Shown: positions 1 to 11,561 of the stretch, in pieces
Position numbering within the stretch: position 1 is the first letter of the stretch
Layout of the letters: each line of letters begins with the position of its first letter
DNA from: Symbiodinium natans
Taxonomy: Eukaryota; Sar; Dinophyceae; Suessiales; Symbiodiniaceae
DNA: 64,000 bases
Reading direction: 5' to 3'
Assembly (NCBI GenBank): GCA_905221605.1
Contig: CAJNDS010002356.1
Span: 241,001-305,000 of the forward strand
The notes under the pieces: generated by a model
Told to the model about the DNA's origin: nothing
Databases searched by the model: none
What the model saw: only the letters and a program-made list of their open reading frames with translations
Position numbers and translations under genes: made by a program

Positions 1-2760
1 CAACTTACGCATCCTATCAACACAATCAAAATCTTCATGCACAGCGTTGATCTTTCATTGTCTCCAATTTCTTCTTCTTCGCTGAACTTCTTCGCTTCAC
101 CTAAGGCTACAAGAACAGCCATGGTGACGGCTTGGATGATCTTTGTCAACTTCTCCTCGCTCACTTTCCGGCCATTGCCGGCTCGGCCATTGCCGTTCAA
201 TCTTCTCACTTGGCCATTGCCTGCAATTTCTTCTTGATCAGCAAACTCTCCTACATATCCAAGGCTTGCCATGTACTTCCTGATCTTGTCTTTGCTCAAG
301 CTCTTTGTTCCCAGATCAGCTGGATTGTCCTTTCCTTTGATCGCCTTGATGATCAATCTCGGAATACTCTGGATCCATAACAGATCAACGTCGAGATGAC
401 GGGCTTTCCCCAGTCCTTTTCTCGCAATGAACTGCCTTGAGCTGCTTGAGTCTGAGTACATCACCATCTTCGGCTCTTTGCCAAGGATTCTCGTCAACAG
501 TGCCTTCAGAAACACTCCTTCGGAAAGTATTGACGTTGCGGCGATAGTTTCCGCTTCGCATGAGCTTAGAGCTATGCTCTTCTGCCGCTTGCTCTGAAAA
601 TGAATAAGATTTCCATTCAGCATGATCGCTCCACACGACACGCTCTGCCTCGACTCTCTGTCGGCTGCCCAATCAGAATCCGTCACTATCTCCAACAGTG
701 ACTCTTGCTCATAGACAGTTCTCTCAACTTCTTCTTCCTTTCTCTCATTTCGCTCTTCGATGAAACTTCTTCCTGGATAACTCTTCTTGTGTATCAGCGA
801 CACGTCGGGTGTACCTGTCAGATACTTCGCAGCATGCCTTGGCAGTTCCATGTCTGCCTCAACAGGCGATGCTAGCTTCGTCGAAAGTTTCTTCAGCACA
901 TACATCAGATCGGGCCTCTCTGGTGCTAGGTACAACAGTATACCTACACCCTTCCTGTACGTGTGGTGATCTTCTTCCCATTCCTCCTTTCTTCGCTTGC
1001 ATTGCTCTTCCGTTGTCTGCCGGGCATGGCAACTTCTTCGGATACGACTGATCCAACTCCAATGCCTCGACCAACCCTTCGATGTTCTTCGAGTTCATCG
1101 TTATCTCAACGTCTCCGTCGTTCACGGCGCTGAAACCTCTCTTCAGCTCATTGAACCTTCGTGTACACTCAATGGTCCTTCGACCTTGATCTTCAGTTTC
1201 TTCTTTCTCAAGAACTCGATTAATTCCTGGAACCCTTCCTTCGTTGCGTACAATTCCACATCATGTGACAACACCACCATTCCAGCTTTTCCTTTTTCTG
1301 GTCTTCTGTGAACAAAGCAGGTAGTCCTTTGTCAGACTTCAACCCATACTCTTCGAGGTATCCTTTCAACTTGTTGAACCATGCGCTTGACCCTATCCGT
1401 TGCCCTGGCAACGTGAATCCGAGTTTGTAGTGCCTTCCGTCGACTTCGACGACTGTTGACTCTTTCTACCATCAAGTAGGCATCTCCTACGTCGATGCTT
1501 CCAAGTATGTGGTCGTTCGACAACACAAACATTGCTGAGAGCAACTGCTCGCAACTTCCATTGGAGAAAATAGCGCGCAATGTCCGTTGACCCTTAAAAC
1601 TCGCGGGCAACTAACCGGCCACGCCGTTGCCATTCATTGTCTCGATGCCTCCAATCGTAAACAACTTTGGGTTGAGAGGTACGACGTAACGTTGACCTTT
1701 GCCAGCTCATCATCCAACTTGGAGGTCCATCTTCGAACTTGTTTGACCACTTCGGCATACTTTCTTCGAACTCTTCATCATCTTCAAGTTCTGAGCTTCT
1801 GTCTTCTTCAGAATCTTCGAACTCGACTTCGAATCCTTCAAACTCATCCAACTCGACCTCTTCGTTATCGTGATGCTTCGGCAAATCCTTCCTGAGGAAT
1901 GATGCAACTTCTTGCACACTTCTTGTGGCCATTATCCTTCTCACCGTTCCTGAGGGTTCTCCTCTTTGGATCTTCAGGTCGTTCTTCAACTTGTCCACTT
2001 TCTTCGTCGACTCTCGGCCTTGTAGCTTCAGGCTCTTCGGCGCTTCAGAAATTCTTTGGCTTTCGCTGAGATCTTCATCGTTGTCATCATTATCACTTGT
2101 CGGCGGATCAGACGCCATTGCGCTTAGTCTCTTTTTTCGACGCTGTCGAGCTTTGCTGCGGCGTCTCCAGCCAACTGCTGGAGTTCTTGGCACTTGTTCT
2201 AGCTTCTTCGATTGACGCTACTTCGATTTCACTTGATGGCGAGAGCCTCTTTGGCTTCGTCAACTCCAAGTTCCTTCATCTTGATTGAAGCCACAGCTTC
2301 CTTCAGTCTCTGCCAAATTTGAGCTTTCCTTCCTGTCCTACCTTGAGGAACTCGCAAGCATTCTCAGTTGCTTTAGTAATAGTACTCGCTGATGTCAGCT
2401 CGATTCCTTCGATCTTCATTCTCTCATCCCATTGCTTCTCCAAGTTTCGGAAGTTGTTCTTCAACCTTCTTCCGTAAACTCCATTTCTTCCCAGACTATT
2501 TTTGCTCTTCTTATATCTTGTTTTCAGCGTTGTTCTGTACTTGAACGATTCTCCTTCGTCTCTTCCAAGGCTGTACGTTGTGTTCACGTCCCAGTCGTCT
2601 TCGCGAGAATAGCTTAACGGTAAGACATGGCAGTCTGCCCATTGTCTGGGACAACTTCGATCAGGTCTTCATACCCTGGTAACCAAACCGTTCGTACTCG
2701 ATCCTTACTTGCTTCTTAGAAACTTGGACTTGGGCTTGGATTCTCAATCGATTCCTGTCT
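1..2760 (-). pseudogene. copia pol remnant (protease start, RT, RNase H; integrase deleted)
   Basis: Minus-strand pieces match the pol at 22783-27824. They are the start of the protease (2600-2720), a linker piece (2303-2587), the acidic pre-RT region with MASDPPTSD and the VVYDWRHRDNEWQRRG block (1594-2193), RT around the SIDVGDAYLM motif (about 1480-1500), the GQRIGSSAWFNKLKGYLEEYGLKSD block (1320-1410), RNase H (385-672) and the tail (1-380). The integrase HHCC/DDE domain is missing. At the junction before MASDPPTSD this copy is in one continuous frame, while the better copy has a 1-base difference there, so this broken copy preserves the ancestral frame at that point. Confidence 0.88.
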
Positions 2761-2859
2761 GACTTCTTGTTCTTGAGCACTTGGATTTGAGCTTGGATTC
2801 TTAACCGATTCCTGTTTGACTTCTACTTGATTTTCTTCATACCACCCTGGCACTCGTCC

Positions 2860-4175
2860 AGCTCGTTCAGCTCTTCATCTTCTTGGCTTATGTCGAACAC
2901 TTGAACTTCTTTCGTCTTACCATTCTGGCGAGGGCTTGTTTCCCCATTCTTGAAACATCTCGATCAGATAGATCTACGATCTCTTCATTGTCTTCTTCGT
3001 CGACTTCCTCGATTCTTGTCATTGACCTTTCATTGACTCTTCTCACTTGTTCACTCCCTTTTGCAGCTTGCGCAACTCGCACTTGCGATTGTCTTGACTT
3101 CGTACTGACTTGGATGTACTAGTGCTTGACTGTGATGGTGCATTCCACACATCACTTGACCATTCTTGATCTTGGCCAATCTTCTTCGCCTTCGCACTTG
3201 TCGCATCTTTCCTTTCGACTTCTCTCCTTTTCCGAGTCCTTTCCTCCTTTCGCTGACGTCCAGTATTCTGACGCGAAGTGACCACACTTTCCACATTTGT
3301 AGCATTCCACTCCAGATCTTGATCCTTTTCCACCTAAACCTTTTCCTTGACTTCCGTAGCCACCACTTGCCTCACAGATTTTCCTCGTCCTTTGCCACGA
3401 CCTTTGCCGCGGCCTCTTCCTCTTCCGCCTTTTCCTTTCCATTCCTTCCTTTTCCTTTCCTTTCTCGAACTTTTCTTTCCTTTGTCTTTCTTTTTCCTTT
3501 TAGACGATCGATCTCCATTGGGATCGGTCCTTGGTACTTCTTGGAACTTGTTCCTGCAGCCTGAACGCTAAATGACCCAAAATGTTCTCAGCAGACCACT
3601 TTGGTTGCTTCTCTCGGACTGTAGCAGCTTCGTTCTCAAATCATTGCAACTTGTCTTCTCATTGATTCCGACCATGATGTGCTGCTTCTTTAGGTTGTCA
3701 TCGTACTTCGTTGTCGATAACTTCTCGTATTCATTGACCAGCTTCTCGAACGTGAGGACATAATCCATCAGGCTAGCTCCCTTTGCCATTGCAGGAATCC
3801 TACCAAGTCTTGGGCCATTGTCAAACTTCGAGATCTAGATGATGGCTCGAGCTCCATTGTGAGTCGCCTCCAGACTTCAAATCCATCCATGTTGTTGCTC
3901 AAGACGGAGTACAGCTTCGTTCCTCTTATCTTTCGTCCTTCATTCGCTGCATAAAATTCATCGATGTCGATGTCCAGTGCATCCGTTGATGCTTCGGCTT
4001 TCTTAAGTCTGCCAGGAACTCACAGTCCATGAATGCTAGAAAATTCTTTAAAGGCGAAACTCCAGTCTCCATTGAGAGACTTCTTCGGGTTGAAACACTT
4101 CTGGCGGCTTTAAGATCTTTCCTAAACGGGACACCTGAGGGTTGCATCCTTGACGCTCCTTCACCTTCCAAACTT
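2860..4175 (-). pseudogene. copia gag remnant
   Basis: This is the gag part of the left copia copy, in several frames. Residues matching the gag at 14184-15464 include the FLAFMD and EFLADL stretch near 4000-4070, the DYVLTFEKLVNEYEKLS stretch near 3720-3770, and the Lys/Gly-rich linker at about 3320-3480. The zinc knuckle at about 3280-3320 reads CYKCGKCGHFASEY: the last Cys of the CX2CX4HX4C box is replaced by Tyr, whereas the sister copy keeps it. Small deletions and frame changes occur near 4060-4120, 3800-3850 and 3560. Downstream, an acidic linker (2888-3082) leads into the protease. It is non-functional. Confidence 0.85.
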
Positions 4176-4423
4176 CTTGGGAAGTTTCTGCATGGCTGGC
4201 TGCCTCAGTCAAGCCTTTCTCTACTATTGGTTTGATTTAGCAAGTCGTCCAGACTCAAGGCCTTCAGATTTCTCCCGTCGTGATAACGTCCACCGAAAAA
4301 CGAACTTCTTCTTTTGCTCCTGCTTCTCTTCTTTCTTCTTCCCAGCCCGTTGGCTGGCTGCCAGCCCTTCGGCTGGGCTTCTTTCCTTGGATATGCTTCT
4401 TCAGCTGCTGGTCTTTGCCAACA

Positions 4424-4435
4424 GCTCCGCGACCA
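4424..4435 (-). promoter_or_regulatory. tRNA primer-binding site of the left copia copy
   Basis: On the minus strand TGGTCGCGGAGC directly follows the LTR end (…AAACTTTTG). It resembles TGGTAGCGGAGC at the same place in the second copy (16010-16021) and the initiator-Met tRNA complement used by many Ty1/copia elements. The LTR beyond it is only loosely similar to the 148 bp LTR of the other copy. Confidence 0.6.
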
Positions 4436-4613
4436 CAAAAGTTTAAGGCTACTCGCAACTTTTTCGGTGCGGCAACATGTCGAGCACAAAAAAGCGAACT
4501 CTTTATCAAAGTCATATGAGCTTCGCCTTGGCATTCTCTTTACTTGGGTGAAGTGTGGAAGGGTGTGACGTGGTCTAATCCAACACAGGCATGGAAGTCA
4601 CAATCCTTCTCCA

Positions 4614-4798
4614 ACAAAAATTTGGCTTGAAACCAAATTCAAGGTTTACAGCCAATGTGCCTGCTTGAGCACAAGCCAAAATGTCTGTGGAAGAAATTTG
4701 GGGTGCGCATTGAATAGAGGCCTGCTTAAAGCAGCTTTACACAAGCAAACGCGCAGCTACAATGAGAAACTGTCACCGCTTTGCATGGTAAAATGTAT
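4614..4798 (-). repeat. repeat A, left copy (inverted)
   Basis: The reverse complement aligns with 12689-12790 and 12930-13005 through two conserved cores: a GCTGCTTTAAGCAGGCCT core and a GTGCTCAAGCAGGCAC core, ending AGCCAAATTTTTGT. The right copy has about 140 bp of extra sequence between the two cores. The left copy abuts the LTR of the neighbouring copia element directly. Confidence 0.8.
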
Positions 4799-5559
4799 CG
4801 TCCACCCAGTAGCCAATGGAAGCTTTTGCTGTTATCAACACCTGCCAGCGCAGAATGCACTGAAGCATGGAAGGTGGCTCTTTTAAGATGTCCAATCGGT
4901 GCTGCCACACTTTAGACCATGATTCAGCCAATATGGCCTGAACCTTCCCCACCGTCTTAACCCAGTCTTGGAAGCTCCAATCACTGTTGGCACGGATTGA
5001 TACGGGTGAGAACAATGTAAACTCTGCCGCTAGCTTGGGTCTTACTGAATGCCGCTGCTTGATTTCCGCGTTGTTGGAAAGGTGGCGCTGGTTGAAGTGA
5101 ACACATTTCAAACCAGGGTCTGGGTTGAAGCTCAGTCCTCTGGGAATAAGCACTTGAACTTGGAGATCCAGGCGCTGCAGAGAAGAGAAGATAAGTCAGA
5201 GCTTCTGAGAGAGCTGTTAGACAAGTCCAAGTGTGCCGTGCTAACATCGCCCAGTGCCTGCTCCAGAAGTGCTTTGGAGGGCAAAGCGATTTACAGGCCT
5301 TCAGCCGCCCAGCTGCAACACGGCATCTGGGCCGGCGACAGTGCAGAAATGGAAGAACAGGAACCTTCTCCTGCTGGCGTGGATCCATGCCGAGTTTCGC
5401 GCCCGGAGGGCCTTCGCACGCCCAAATGGAAGGTGCATAATTTGGAGTCCTGACAGCATTCCAGGGATTTCCTTTGTTTTGGCACTCTAGGAGCTTGGCA
5501 TGACCCAAGCTCGACCTTTGCGGAGAAGAGCCAGTGTTGCACGCGTGTCTGTTTGAAGA
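4799..5559. other. DIRS-like element, 5' internal region
   Basis: This lies between the left repeat A and the recombinase ORF. Both strands are open for long stretches (minus 4981-5730, plus 5049-5453), but neither product shows a recognisable motif. It is probably leader or decayed coding sequence of the element. Confidence 0.4.
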
Positions 5560-7422
5560 GTGGGAGAGTGCAGTCGGGCTCCTCCAGGCCATGAACCATG
5601 TCCTTGTTTGTTGCTCAGGTCCTACGAAAATCGTTTCGACTTCCACATGGACGAGAATATGATGATGGCTTCCGTTGTGCATCGTCCAGGTTGGGAAGTT
5701 TTGACAGCATGCCGATTCAGTGGCCGGCATCTGTCATGGATGGGCCTTTTGGTGTTGGGTTTTGGCTGGGGGGTGGAAGGCTCTGAGAATTTGTTAAGAC
5801 CTTTACCTGAGCCCCAATTTGCCATTCCTGAGCACCGATTTCGCCCCACGCCTACGTCTGTTGTTAGAAAGTTTCGGCCGCAACCAGTGATGAAAAGCGT
5901 GGACAAGGACAGGATGAAAGCCATTGCATTGTGGCAGTACATTGTTGTTACTGCGGCTAGTGCGTCCACTCTGGCGAGGATGCTGGAGGCGGCTAGCTCT
6001 GAAGATGAGGTATCAGCCACGTTACAGGACACCTTTGCCAAGAAAGCCACTTCGACTTTGAAATCGAGGGCAGGTTCAGTGCTGCTCTTCATCAGGTGGG
6101 GCGTCGCGACGTTTGGAGAATGTCAACTGTTCCCCTTGATAGAGCTGCAACTGTATAGGTATGTCACTTTCCTCAGATTGAATGCTGCTCCGCCTTCCAG
6201 AGCTGAAAGGTTCGTACAGGCTGTGAGATTTTCCTTCACTCTGCTGGGCGGTGATGGTACGCTATCTTCGATTTCTGCCAGGGTGACTGGAGCGACTTCT
6301 GAAGGAATCGACCGCAAACCTCTCAGGAAGAAGCTGCCTTTTAGCAGACAACAACTGCTCAGGTTGGAAGCTTTGGCCTGCGGGGAACCCTCACACATTG
6401 CAATATTTGCTGGATTTATTTGCCTTCTCGTGTATGCCAGGTTGAGATTTTCCGATGCACAAATGGCTTATGATGAGCCCACGGTGCAGGAAGGTGAAAA
6501 CTACAACCTGCTGGAGATGCAACTCAGATTGATTCCGGTATTCGCAATCAGCCCGGGGCTGATTGAAGAGTGCTGGGCGACGAAGTGGCTGCAGAACAGA
6601 AGAACCATGGGTCTTCATGCCTCTGAAAGCGAACCATTGATGAGGTGCCCGATCCTTGGGAACGAGTTCTCTCCCAAGAAGCTAGCGAGTGCAGATGCCT
6701 GCATTTGGTTGAGAGAAATTCTCTCGGATGTAACCACCACAAACGATTTGCAAGATGTGGGCACACACTCCAGCAAGGCTACAATCTTGAGCTGGCTGTC
6801 CAAATCGAGTGCAGATCGGGAAATGTGCAGACGGGCCGGGTATCACGTCGGGAAAGATGGGAAGAGCGAGCTGGAATACGCCCACGACGCTGCGGCTCCA
6901 ATGGTCAACAGAATCGCACTGACAATGGCCATGGTGAGGCTTCAACTGTTTCTTCCTGATCAACCGAGGTTGCAGAGGTGGAGCCAATGCAGTGACTTCG
7001 AATCAGCAGTGCCGTTGGTAGGTTGGAAAGCACAAGAGCCTCCACACAAAAGACCGAAGGCGAAGAACCCGAGCACCGTTGGGTCCCTGCTCAGATGCAC
7101 ATCATCTGAATCGGGGTCTTCGTCCAGTGAGACCGACAGTACAGGCTCGTCAGATGAAGAGAATGAAGTGGACCAAGCCGAGGTACACGCGGATTCGAAC
7201 ACACAGGTTGACAATTTCGAGGACGGGTATGTGTACTACAAGCACGCCGCGAGATGCACGGTCCACAGGGCAGTCAACAACAATGATGACGACGCAGTGG
7301 TGTTCGTTTGTGGTCGACTGGCTTCGATGGCCCACCGGGAGATAGGGAAGAGACCGGGAGTGATCTTGAACCCCTGTGCATCATGTTTCAAGGGGGACAT
7401 GCCACAAGAGCCTCCTGCCTGA
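5560..7422 (+). CDS. DIRS-like tyrosine recombinase
   Basis: This is probably the element's integration enzyme, a site-specific tyrosine recombinase acting on the circular cDNA. The frame is open from 5560 (GTG); the first ATG is at 5647 (residue 30), a more natural start. Catalytic-type motifs in order (numbered from 5560): Arg in VYARLRFSDAQ (about 294-296), HxxK in GTHSSKATILSW (His 403, Lys 406), His in RRAGYHVG (429), and the candidate nucleophile Tyr 440 in LEYAHDAAAPM. After the catalytic domain come a Ser/Glu-rich linker (about 510-540) and a C-terminal Cys/His cluster (KHAARCTVH, VCGRLASMAH, NPCASC) that may bind zinc. The frame is uninterrupted, unlike every other ORF in this element. 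It precedes gag and RT, whereas classical DIRS elements carry the recombinase last. Confidence 0.82.
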   Translation: MGECSRAPPGHEPCPCLLLRSYENRFDFHMDENMMMASVVHRPGWEVLTACRFSGRHLSWMGLLVLGFGWGVEGSENLLRPLPEPQFAIPEHRFRPTPTSVVRKFRPQPVMKSVDKDRMKAIALWQYIVVTAASASTLARMLEAASSEDEVSATLQDTFAKKATSTLKSRAGSVLLFIRWGVATFGECQLFPLIELQLYRYVTFLRLNAAPPSRAERFVQAVRFSFTLLGGDGTLSSISARVTGATSEGIDRKPLRKKLPFSRQQLLRLEALACGEPSHIAIFAGFICLLVYARLRFSDAQMAYDEPTVQEGENYNLLEMQLRLIPVFAISPGLIEECWATKWLQNRRTMGLHASESEPLMRCPILGNEFSPKKLASADACIWLREILSDVTTTNDLQDVGTHSSKATILSWLSKSSADREMCRRAGYHVGKDGKSELEYAHDAAAPMVNRIALTMAMVRLQLFLPDQPRLQRWSQCSDFESAVPLVGWKAQEPPHKRPKAKNPSTVGSLLRCTSSESGSSSSETDSTGSSDEENEVDQAEVHADSNTQVDNFEDGYVYYKHAARCTVHRAVNNNDDDAVVFVCGRLASMAHREIGKRPGVILNPCASCFKGDMPQEPPA

Positions 7423-7818
7423 CTGCATATTTCCACGAGCCCGGGGCGACGTGGAAAATAACACCAGCTGGGCTGTGTGTAACGCACGCGAGTGTGAGAG
7501 AATATCATAAGTTGCGCTAGTGAAACACGAGCACGATTTTGATGTGGAAATTTGTGCGTGCAAAACACATGCAGTATCTGCAGCACCCTGGTTCGAGAAA
7601 GGAACACAGAGCGCGCAGACCCAGGCAGACCCATATACTCGAACCTTGGGGTTGGTCTTGGAGGTAACCAAATCTGTGTTAAGGGAACAGGATTGTGGTT
7701 TCCACTCCTGTGTCGGGTTGCCCTTTTTGACCATTGGAAAAGTTCTCCTGAAGATCGGGATTTGTCTTGAGTCCAGCTGGTCGAGCTTGAGTTCGGTGCT
7801 GGCGGGTCGCAGACTTGG

Positions 7819-9075
7819 AATGTCTTACGTGGACTCGAAGGCGATCTTCAAACAAAGATGTGAAGCAGTGCAATTGCCCCAGGAAGTTGTGGAGAAATTG
7901 GAGTTGAGGGGTTGGGCAACCTTTGCGAGCTTGGCTCACGCACCGAAAGCGACGCCGGGCCAAGCGAATGCTGATGTTGCGATTCAAGACATGATAGACG
8001 CTGTCCTGGGCACTACGTTGGGGGCTCACGAAGCGAGTCTCAGGAGGTTGCACTGGGAAGCGTGGACTTTGACAGCAGCTGATCTCAAACGCAAGGTGGA
8101 CGGTTCCGACGAAGCCGCGGCTCGCATATTACCCGTAGCGGAGATTTGGGCCAGGTTGAACGTTTTGTCCAAGAAGATATCGCCGCTGAGATTGCAAGGG
8201 GTTCTGGAGCCAAGCCACGCAAGCATACACCTTTTCACGGCCATGGCTGAGGAAGGAAGACTCAGGTACATCGAATGGTCCAAGATCACCACGAGGGACC
8301 AAGAGATCAATGGGGGGACTGAGGACCCCCTCCTCAAAGCGTGGAAGCCCGACAAGCAAGGTATTGTCCGGGAGGTGGCCCAGTCCCAAAGCATACGGCT
8401 ACGGATCTGGATGTTCAGAACGTCTTGAGGAGACGAGCCATATGCTATGCAGTGGCCGATTTGATGTCGTTCGAGGTGCACGAGGCGATCGTTCTCTTCT
8501 TGTTTGACGCCTACCAGAAAGTGCCCCAGGACGGCTACATGAAGGTGACCCTCACTCAGATGGCAATGTGCGACAGGGAGATCCATGTCAGGTTGAGTGA
8601 GCTTTGCAGGGAGGGATTCTCTCATGGTCGAGACGGATCGCTACCACTGGACCGTCACGTGCCGGAGGTTCTCAAAATGAGGTCAGTCGAACAGCTGGTG
8701 TTGCAACGCCTGAAGAGCAAAGGCACGGTGCCACCACCGCCAAACCCCCCAGGAACGGGGAAAAGAGCAAAGAAGCGTAAGATCAAGGAGACGGAAGCGA
8801 ATGCTCAGGCAGGCAAGGGCAGGAAGGTGGACAGTGGATCCAAAGGGACCGGCAAGGCGGGCAACAACAAGACCAAAGCGCCATACATGCCAGCAGGCCT
8901 CAGAGGAGGTGTGCCTTCCGACAATCAAGGCGAGCCGTTGTGTTGGTCCTTCAATCTGGGGCACTGCAAAAATGGTGGATGTGATATTGAGAAGTGCGAC
9001 AAAGGCAGACACGTCTGCTGTTTTCCTGGGTGCTTTCGCAAACATTCGTTTGTGGAGCACCACAAAAAGGAGTGA
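7819..9075 (+). pseudogene. DIRS-like gag-type protein with CCCH zinc finger (frameshifted)
   Basis: The likely start is ATG 7819 (MSYVDSKAIFKQRC); the frame is open further upstream, from 7520. The N-terminal half is helical, without recognised enzymatic motifs. A frame change near 8385-8410 moves the reading from the 7520-8428 frame to the 8341-9075 frame, where it continues with DLDVQNVLRRRA. Then come a basic Lys/Gly linker (about 8750-8880) and a C-terminal Cys/His cluster, CWSFNLGHCKNGGCDIEKC then CCFPGC (about 8940-9040), which looks like a nucleic-acid-binding CCCH-type finger. Position and composition suggest a capsid/nucleocapsid-like role (inference). With one frameshift it cannot make a full protein from this copy. 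Confidence 0.65.
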
Positions 9076-9111
9076 CTACCGACAAAGAAATCGGACTGCG
9101 GACCCACCGCC

Positions 9112-10183
9112 TTGGAGGCGGTGGGCTACGCAGTTCCGGTCACAGCGCCATCGTTTTCCAAATCCGAGGAGCAGGGTGGCAACATACGATCAGCCTCCTC
9201 GGTTTGTTGTACAGTATTGAATGGTCAGACTCAGGCAGCTACTGCTGACAGTTTTGAGGTTGCGTCAGCAACAAGACGCGGTATGAATGAGCGGCAACAA
9301 GCAGTACAATCGCGAAGGGCTGATGCTGCCGCTGGCAGGGACGTACATAGGGCGCCGATGGTCGGCCCCGACAACGATACCCCTATGTCAGATGAGCAGA
9401 ATCAGGTAGCGTTGGAACTTTTCGCCAACCCTCCGCACGTGACAAGACAGTTGCGGATGTTGGGGGTTCAAGCCATATCCTTCAACCGTAGACCGGATGG
9501 ACACGACCCGGCAGGAGCGTGCAGATGGGATGCGTGTCAAACCGAAGACGCTCGCTTCGTCACTCACTTGGTACAGTCCGGAAGGGTTGGGTTCATGTTT
9601 CTTTGCCCTCCTCGTCTCTGTGAACTACTCGGTGGAAAAGAGCATAATCGCCACAATTGAAGCTATATGTCAGGAGGTGGCCAACAAAGAAACGCCATTC
9701 TGCATATGCACTTCTGCGACAGGGAGCCTCTTGAAGATGGCTTCGAGAATATTGAAAAACGTGCACGTCACACATGTAGATCTGTGCATGTTTGGGTGTG
9801 AGCGCAAGAGAAGAGTGGTCCTCGGCCACAATGTGGCCCCACTGCACAACCTCGGTGTGACATGCGATGGTGACCATCAGCACAGACCCTGGACTGCTGA
9901 AGCGCCGCCAGAAGCTGATCCAAGGTGGCTACCAGAGAAGTTCTGCAAAAGCCTTTGTAACATCATGACACCGCTTTTGACACGAGCCAGGCTACCCCGT
10001 CGGATGCCGACGTCGTTGGAGAGCACGAGCAAGGGGGCAAGCAGGTGGCCAGCCCTCGTACCGGAGTTCAAAGCGATCGTTCGAGCACATTCTGTAGAGC
10101 AGCGACAGAATCTTCAGGAGTGCCTTTCCGTTGTCAGTCCACTTGGCTGCCCGACAAGCCATCCAACAACCAGTGGGCAGTGA
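9112..10183 (+). pseudogene. DIRS-like methylase-type segment (frameshifted)
   Basis: Two frames join near 9600: 9112-9660 and 9497-10183. The second contains a Cys/His-rich block, VDLCMFGCERKRRVVLGHN then CDGDHQHRPW (about 9775-9895). Blocks of this style occur in the methylase-like region of DIRS elements. I cannot see a clean SAM-binding or catalytic motif, so the methylase label is inference from element architecture. It sits between gag and RT. No good start codon is evident at the beginning of the conserved part; the first candidate ATG inside is MNERQQAVQ near 9283. Confidence 0.4.
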
Positions 10184-10608
10184 CATCATGGCGTGTACCC
10201 CGGGCACAGAGCGAACAGATGTGGATGGGACAACAGGACCAAATGGGTCTCAAAACACGCCCACGGCATCCTCATTAGCTCCAGCAGGGTATGCGGCCTC
10301 CGCACCCAGCGGGAGCGAGGTCAACAGGTTCGGGGCAGAGCCTCTATCAGCTCAAGTGGGTCACGCGGACTCCGCACCCATCTGGAATGAAGGCAGTGAA
10401 GAAGGCATCTACGTCGGAGAAAAGACCCAGCAAGCCTCGACCAAGTCGGGACCACAGCGGCCACCGCGCCCGGCGTGGAGAGCAGTTGTGAGGCAGGTTT
10501 GGTGAGTGGGCAAACATTTGCTGTACCGTGGTCTAAGCAGAACCCCTGGAACAAGCGCTTCGGTGTCATCATCCATGTGACACTACATGTGGGTGTGAGC
10601 AGGAGACG
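10184..10608 (+). other. DIRS-like element, linker with a short tandem repeat
   Basis: No clear ORF spans this stretch. Two imperfect copies of a unit of about 75 bp are visible, each with a core of CGCACCC flanked by GCGG…CTCC (about 10276-10350 and 10351-10420). It separates the methylase-like frame from the RT frame. Confidence 0.4.
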
Positions 10609-11561
10609 TTGGACAATATACGGTGGATAGCGAAGTCCGACTTTACAGAAGTGAAAAAGTTCAGGGCGTGCCAACTGAAAAGGATGCTGCAGTTGGAGGC
10701 AGAGTGCAGAGCTGGCGAGAAAGCCCTTCACAAAGGCATGCACCCGGAAGTGGCCGCCGTGTTAGCGGGCAAGAGACTTGTTCTCTTTGGACGGTTATTG
10801 CAGTGGGCTGGCGTAGAGGACGCGGGCTTGGTGAAAGAGATGGCCGGTGGGTTCAGAATTCTAGGACATGCCGAACCTTCAGGACAGTACCCGGTGGTAT
10901 ATAAGCCAGCAGCCTTGATGGAAGAAGACCTGAAGATGCTCGCGCCGTGGCTAAGGAGCAAGGTGGAGGCTAAACACGATGTGCCAGATGCTGAGGTGGC
11001 GAACCATCTTTGGGATGAGGCTGAACAGCAGGCGACTGATGGGTCTGGTTGGCTATTGGGCCCTTATACTGCCGAGGAACTGGACGCAATGTATCCTGAT
11101 GGGTGGGTGCCCTCCAGAAGGTTTGGGGTTGTTCAAGGCGAGAAGACCAGAGCCATCGACGACCCAAAGGCATCCATGGTAAATGCTACTTGTGGCACGT
11201 CGGATAAGCTGGTACTGCAGGACATTGATGTGGTTTGCGCGACGGCCAAGGCCTTCATGAAAGAATTGCTGGATGGTTACAGCAGGGTCGCTCCTCACAT
11301 TCAAGGCAAGGCTTTGGATTTGAAGAGCGCGCCTTCAACAGAGTTGCGGGCGCCGTTCGGAAGATTATGGTCAGGTTGCTGGGATTGGTAGTGACAAACT
11401 TTTATGATGACTACTGTCAGATGGAGGTGGATGATTTGTGCGACTCTGCACAAGCGACGGCTGCGATGTTGCTGAAGTTGCTTGGGTGGAAGGTGGCTGA
11501 GGAGCACAGTAAAGCACTTCCTTTCAGCTCTTCCATATGCTCGGGGCTGAGTTCTCCTTAA
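10609..11561 (+). pseudogene. DIRS-like reverse transcriptase (deleted and frameshifted)
   Basis: The N-terminal part (10609-11330) contains WVPSRRFGVVQGEKTRAIDD, the RT fingers motif with R/K and D, and KALDLKSA, the start of RT motif A with its catalytic Asp. The next codons belong to another frame (AFNRVAGAVRK, from about 11334), which leads to VVTNFYDDYCQ (about 11390-11420), the motif C box with two Asp. The roughly 60-70 residues normally found between motifs A and C are mostly missing, so a deletion with a frame change has removed the core of the palm. A second frame change near 11535 leads into RNase H. The product would be inactive. Confidence 0.75.

Larger units (their letters stand above)
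1..4613 (-). mobile_element. Ty1/copia-type LTR retrotransposon, deleted and decayed
   Basis: Read on the minus strand the order is diverged LTR (about 4436-4613), primer-binding site, leader, gag, protease start, RT, RNase H and C-terminal tail. The tail continues past position 1, so the 3' LTR lies outside the window. It is a relative of the better copy at 22783-28911 and aligns with it segment by segment. Two large deletions are visible. The protease jumps from the DNA encoding its N-terminal part (about 2600) directly to sequence matching 23370 of the better copy. The whole integrase region is absent between about 2300 and 2215. Several further frameshifts break gag and RT. The copy is dead. 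Confidence 0.9.

Noticed and set aside
4981-5730. 249-codon minus-strand open frame
   Set aside because: It overlaps the start of the recombinase frame on the plus strand, has no recognisable motif and looks like a shadow of the GC-rich element sequence.
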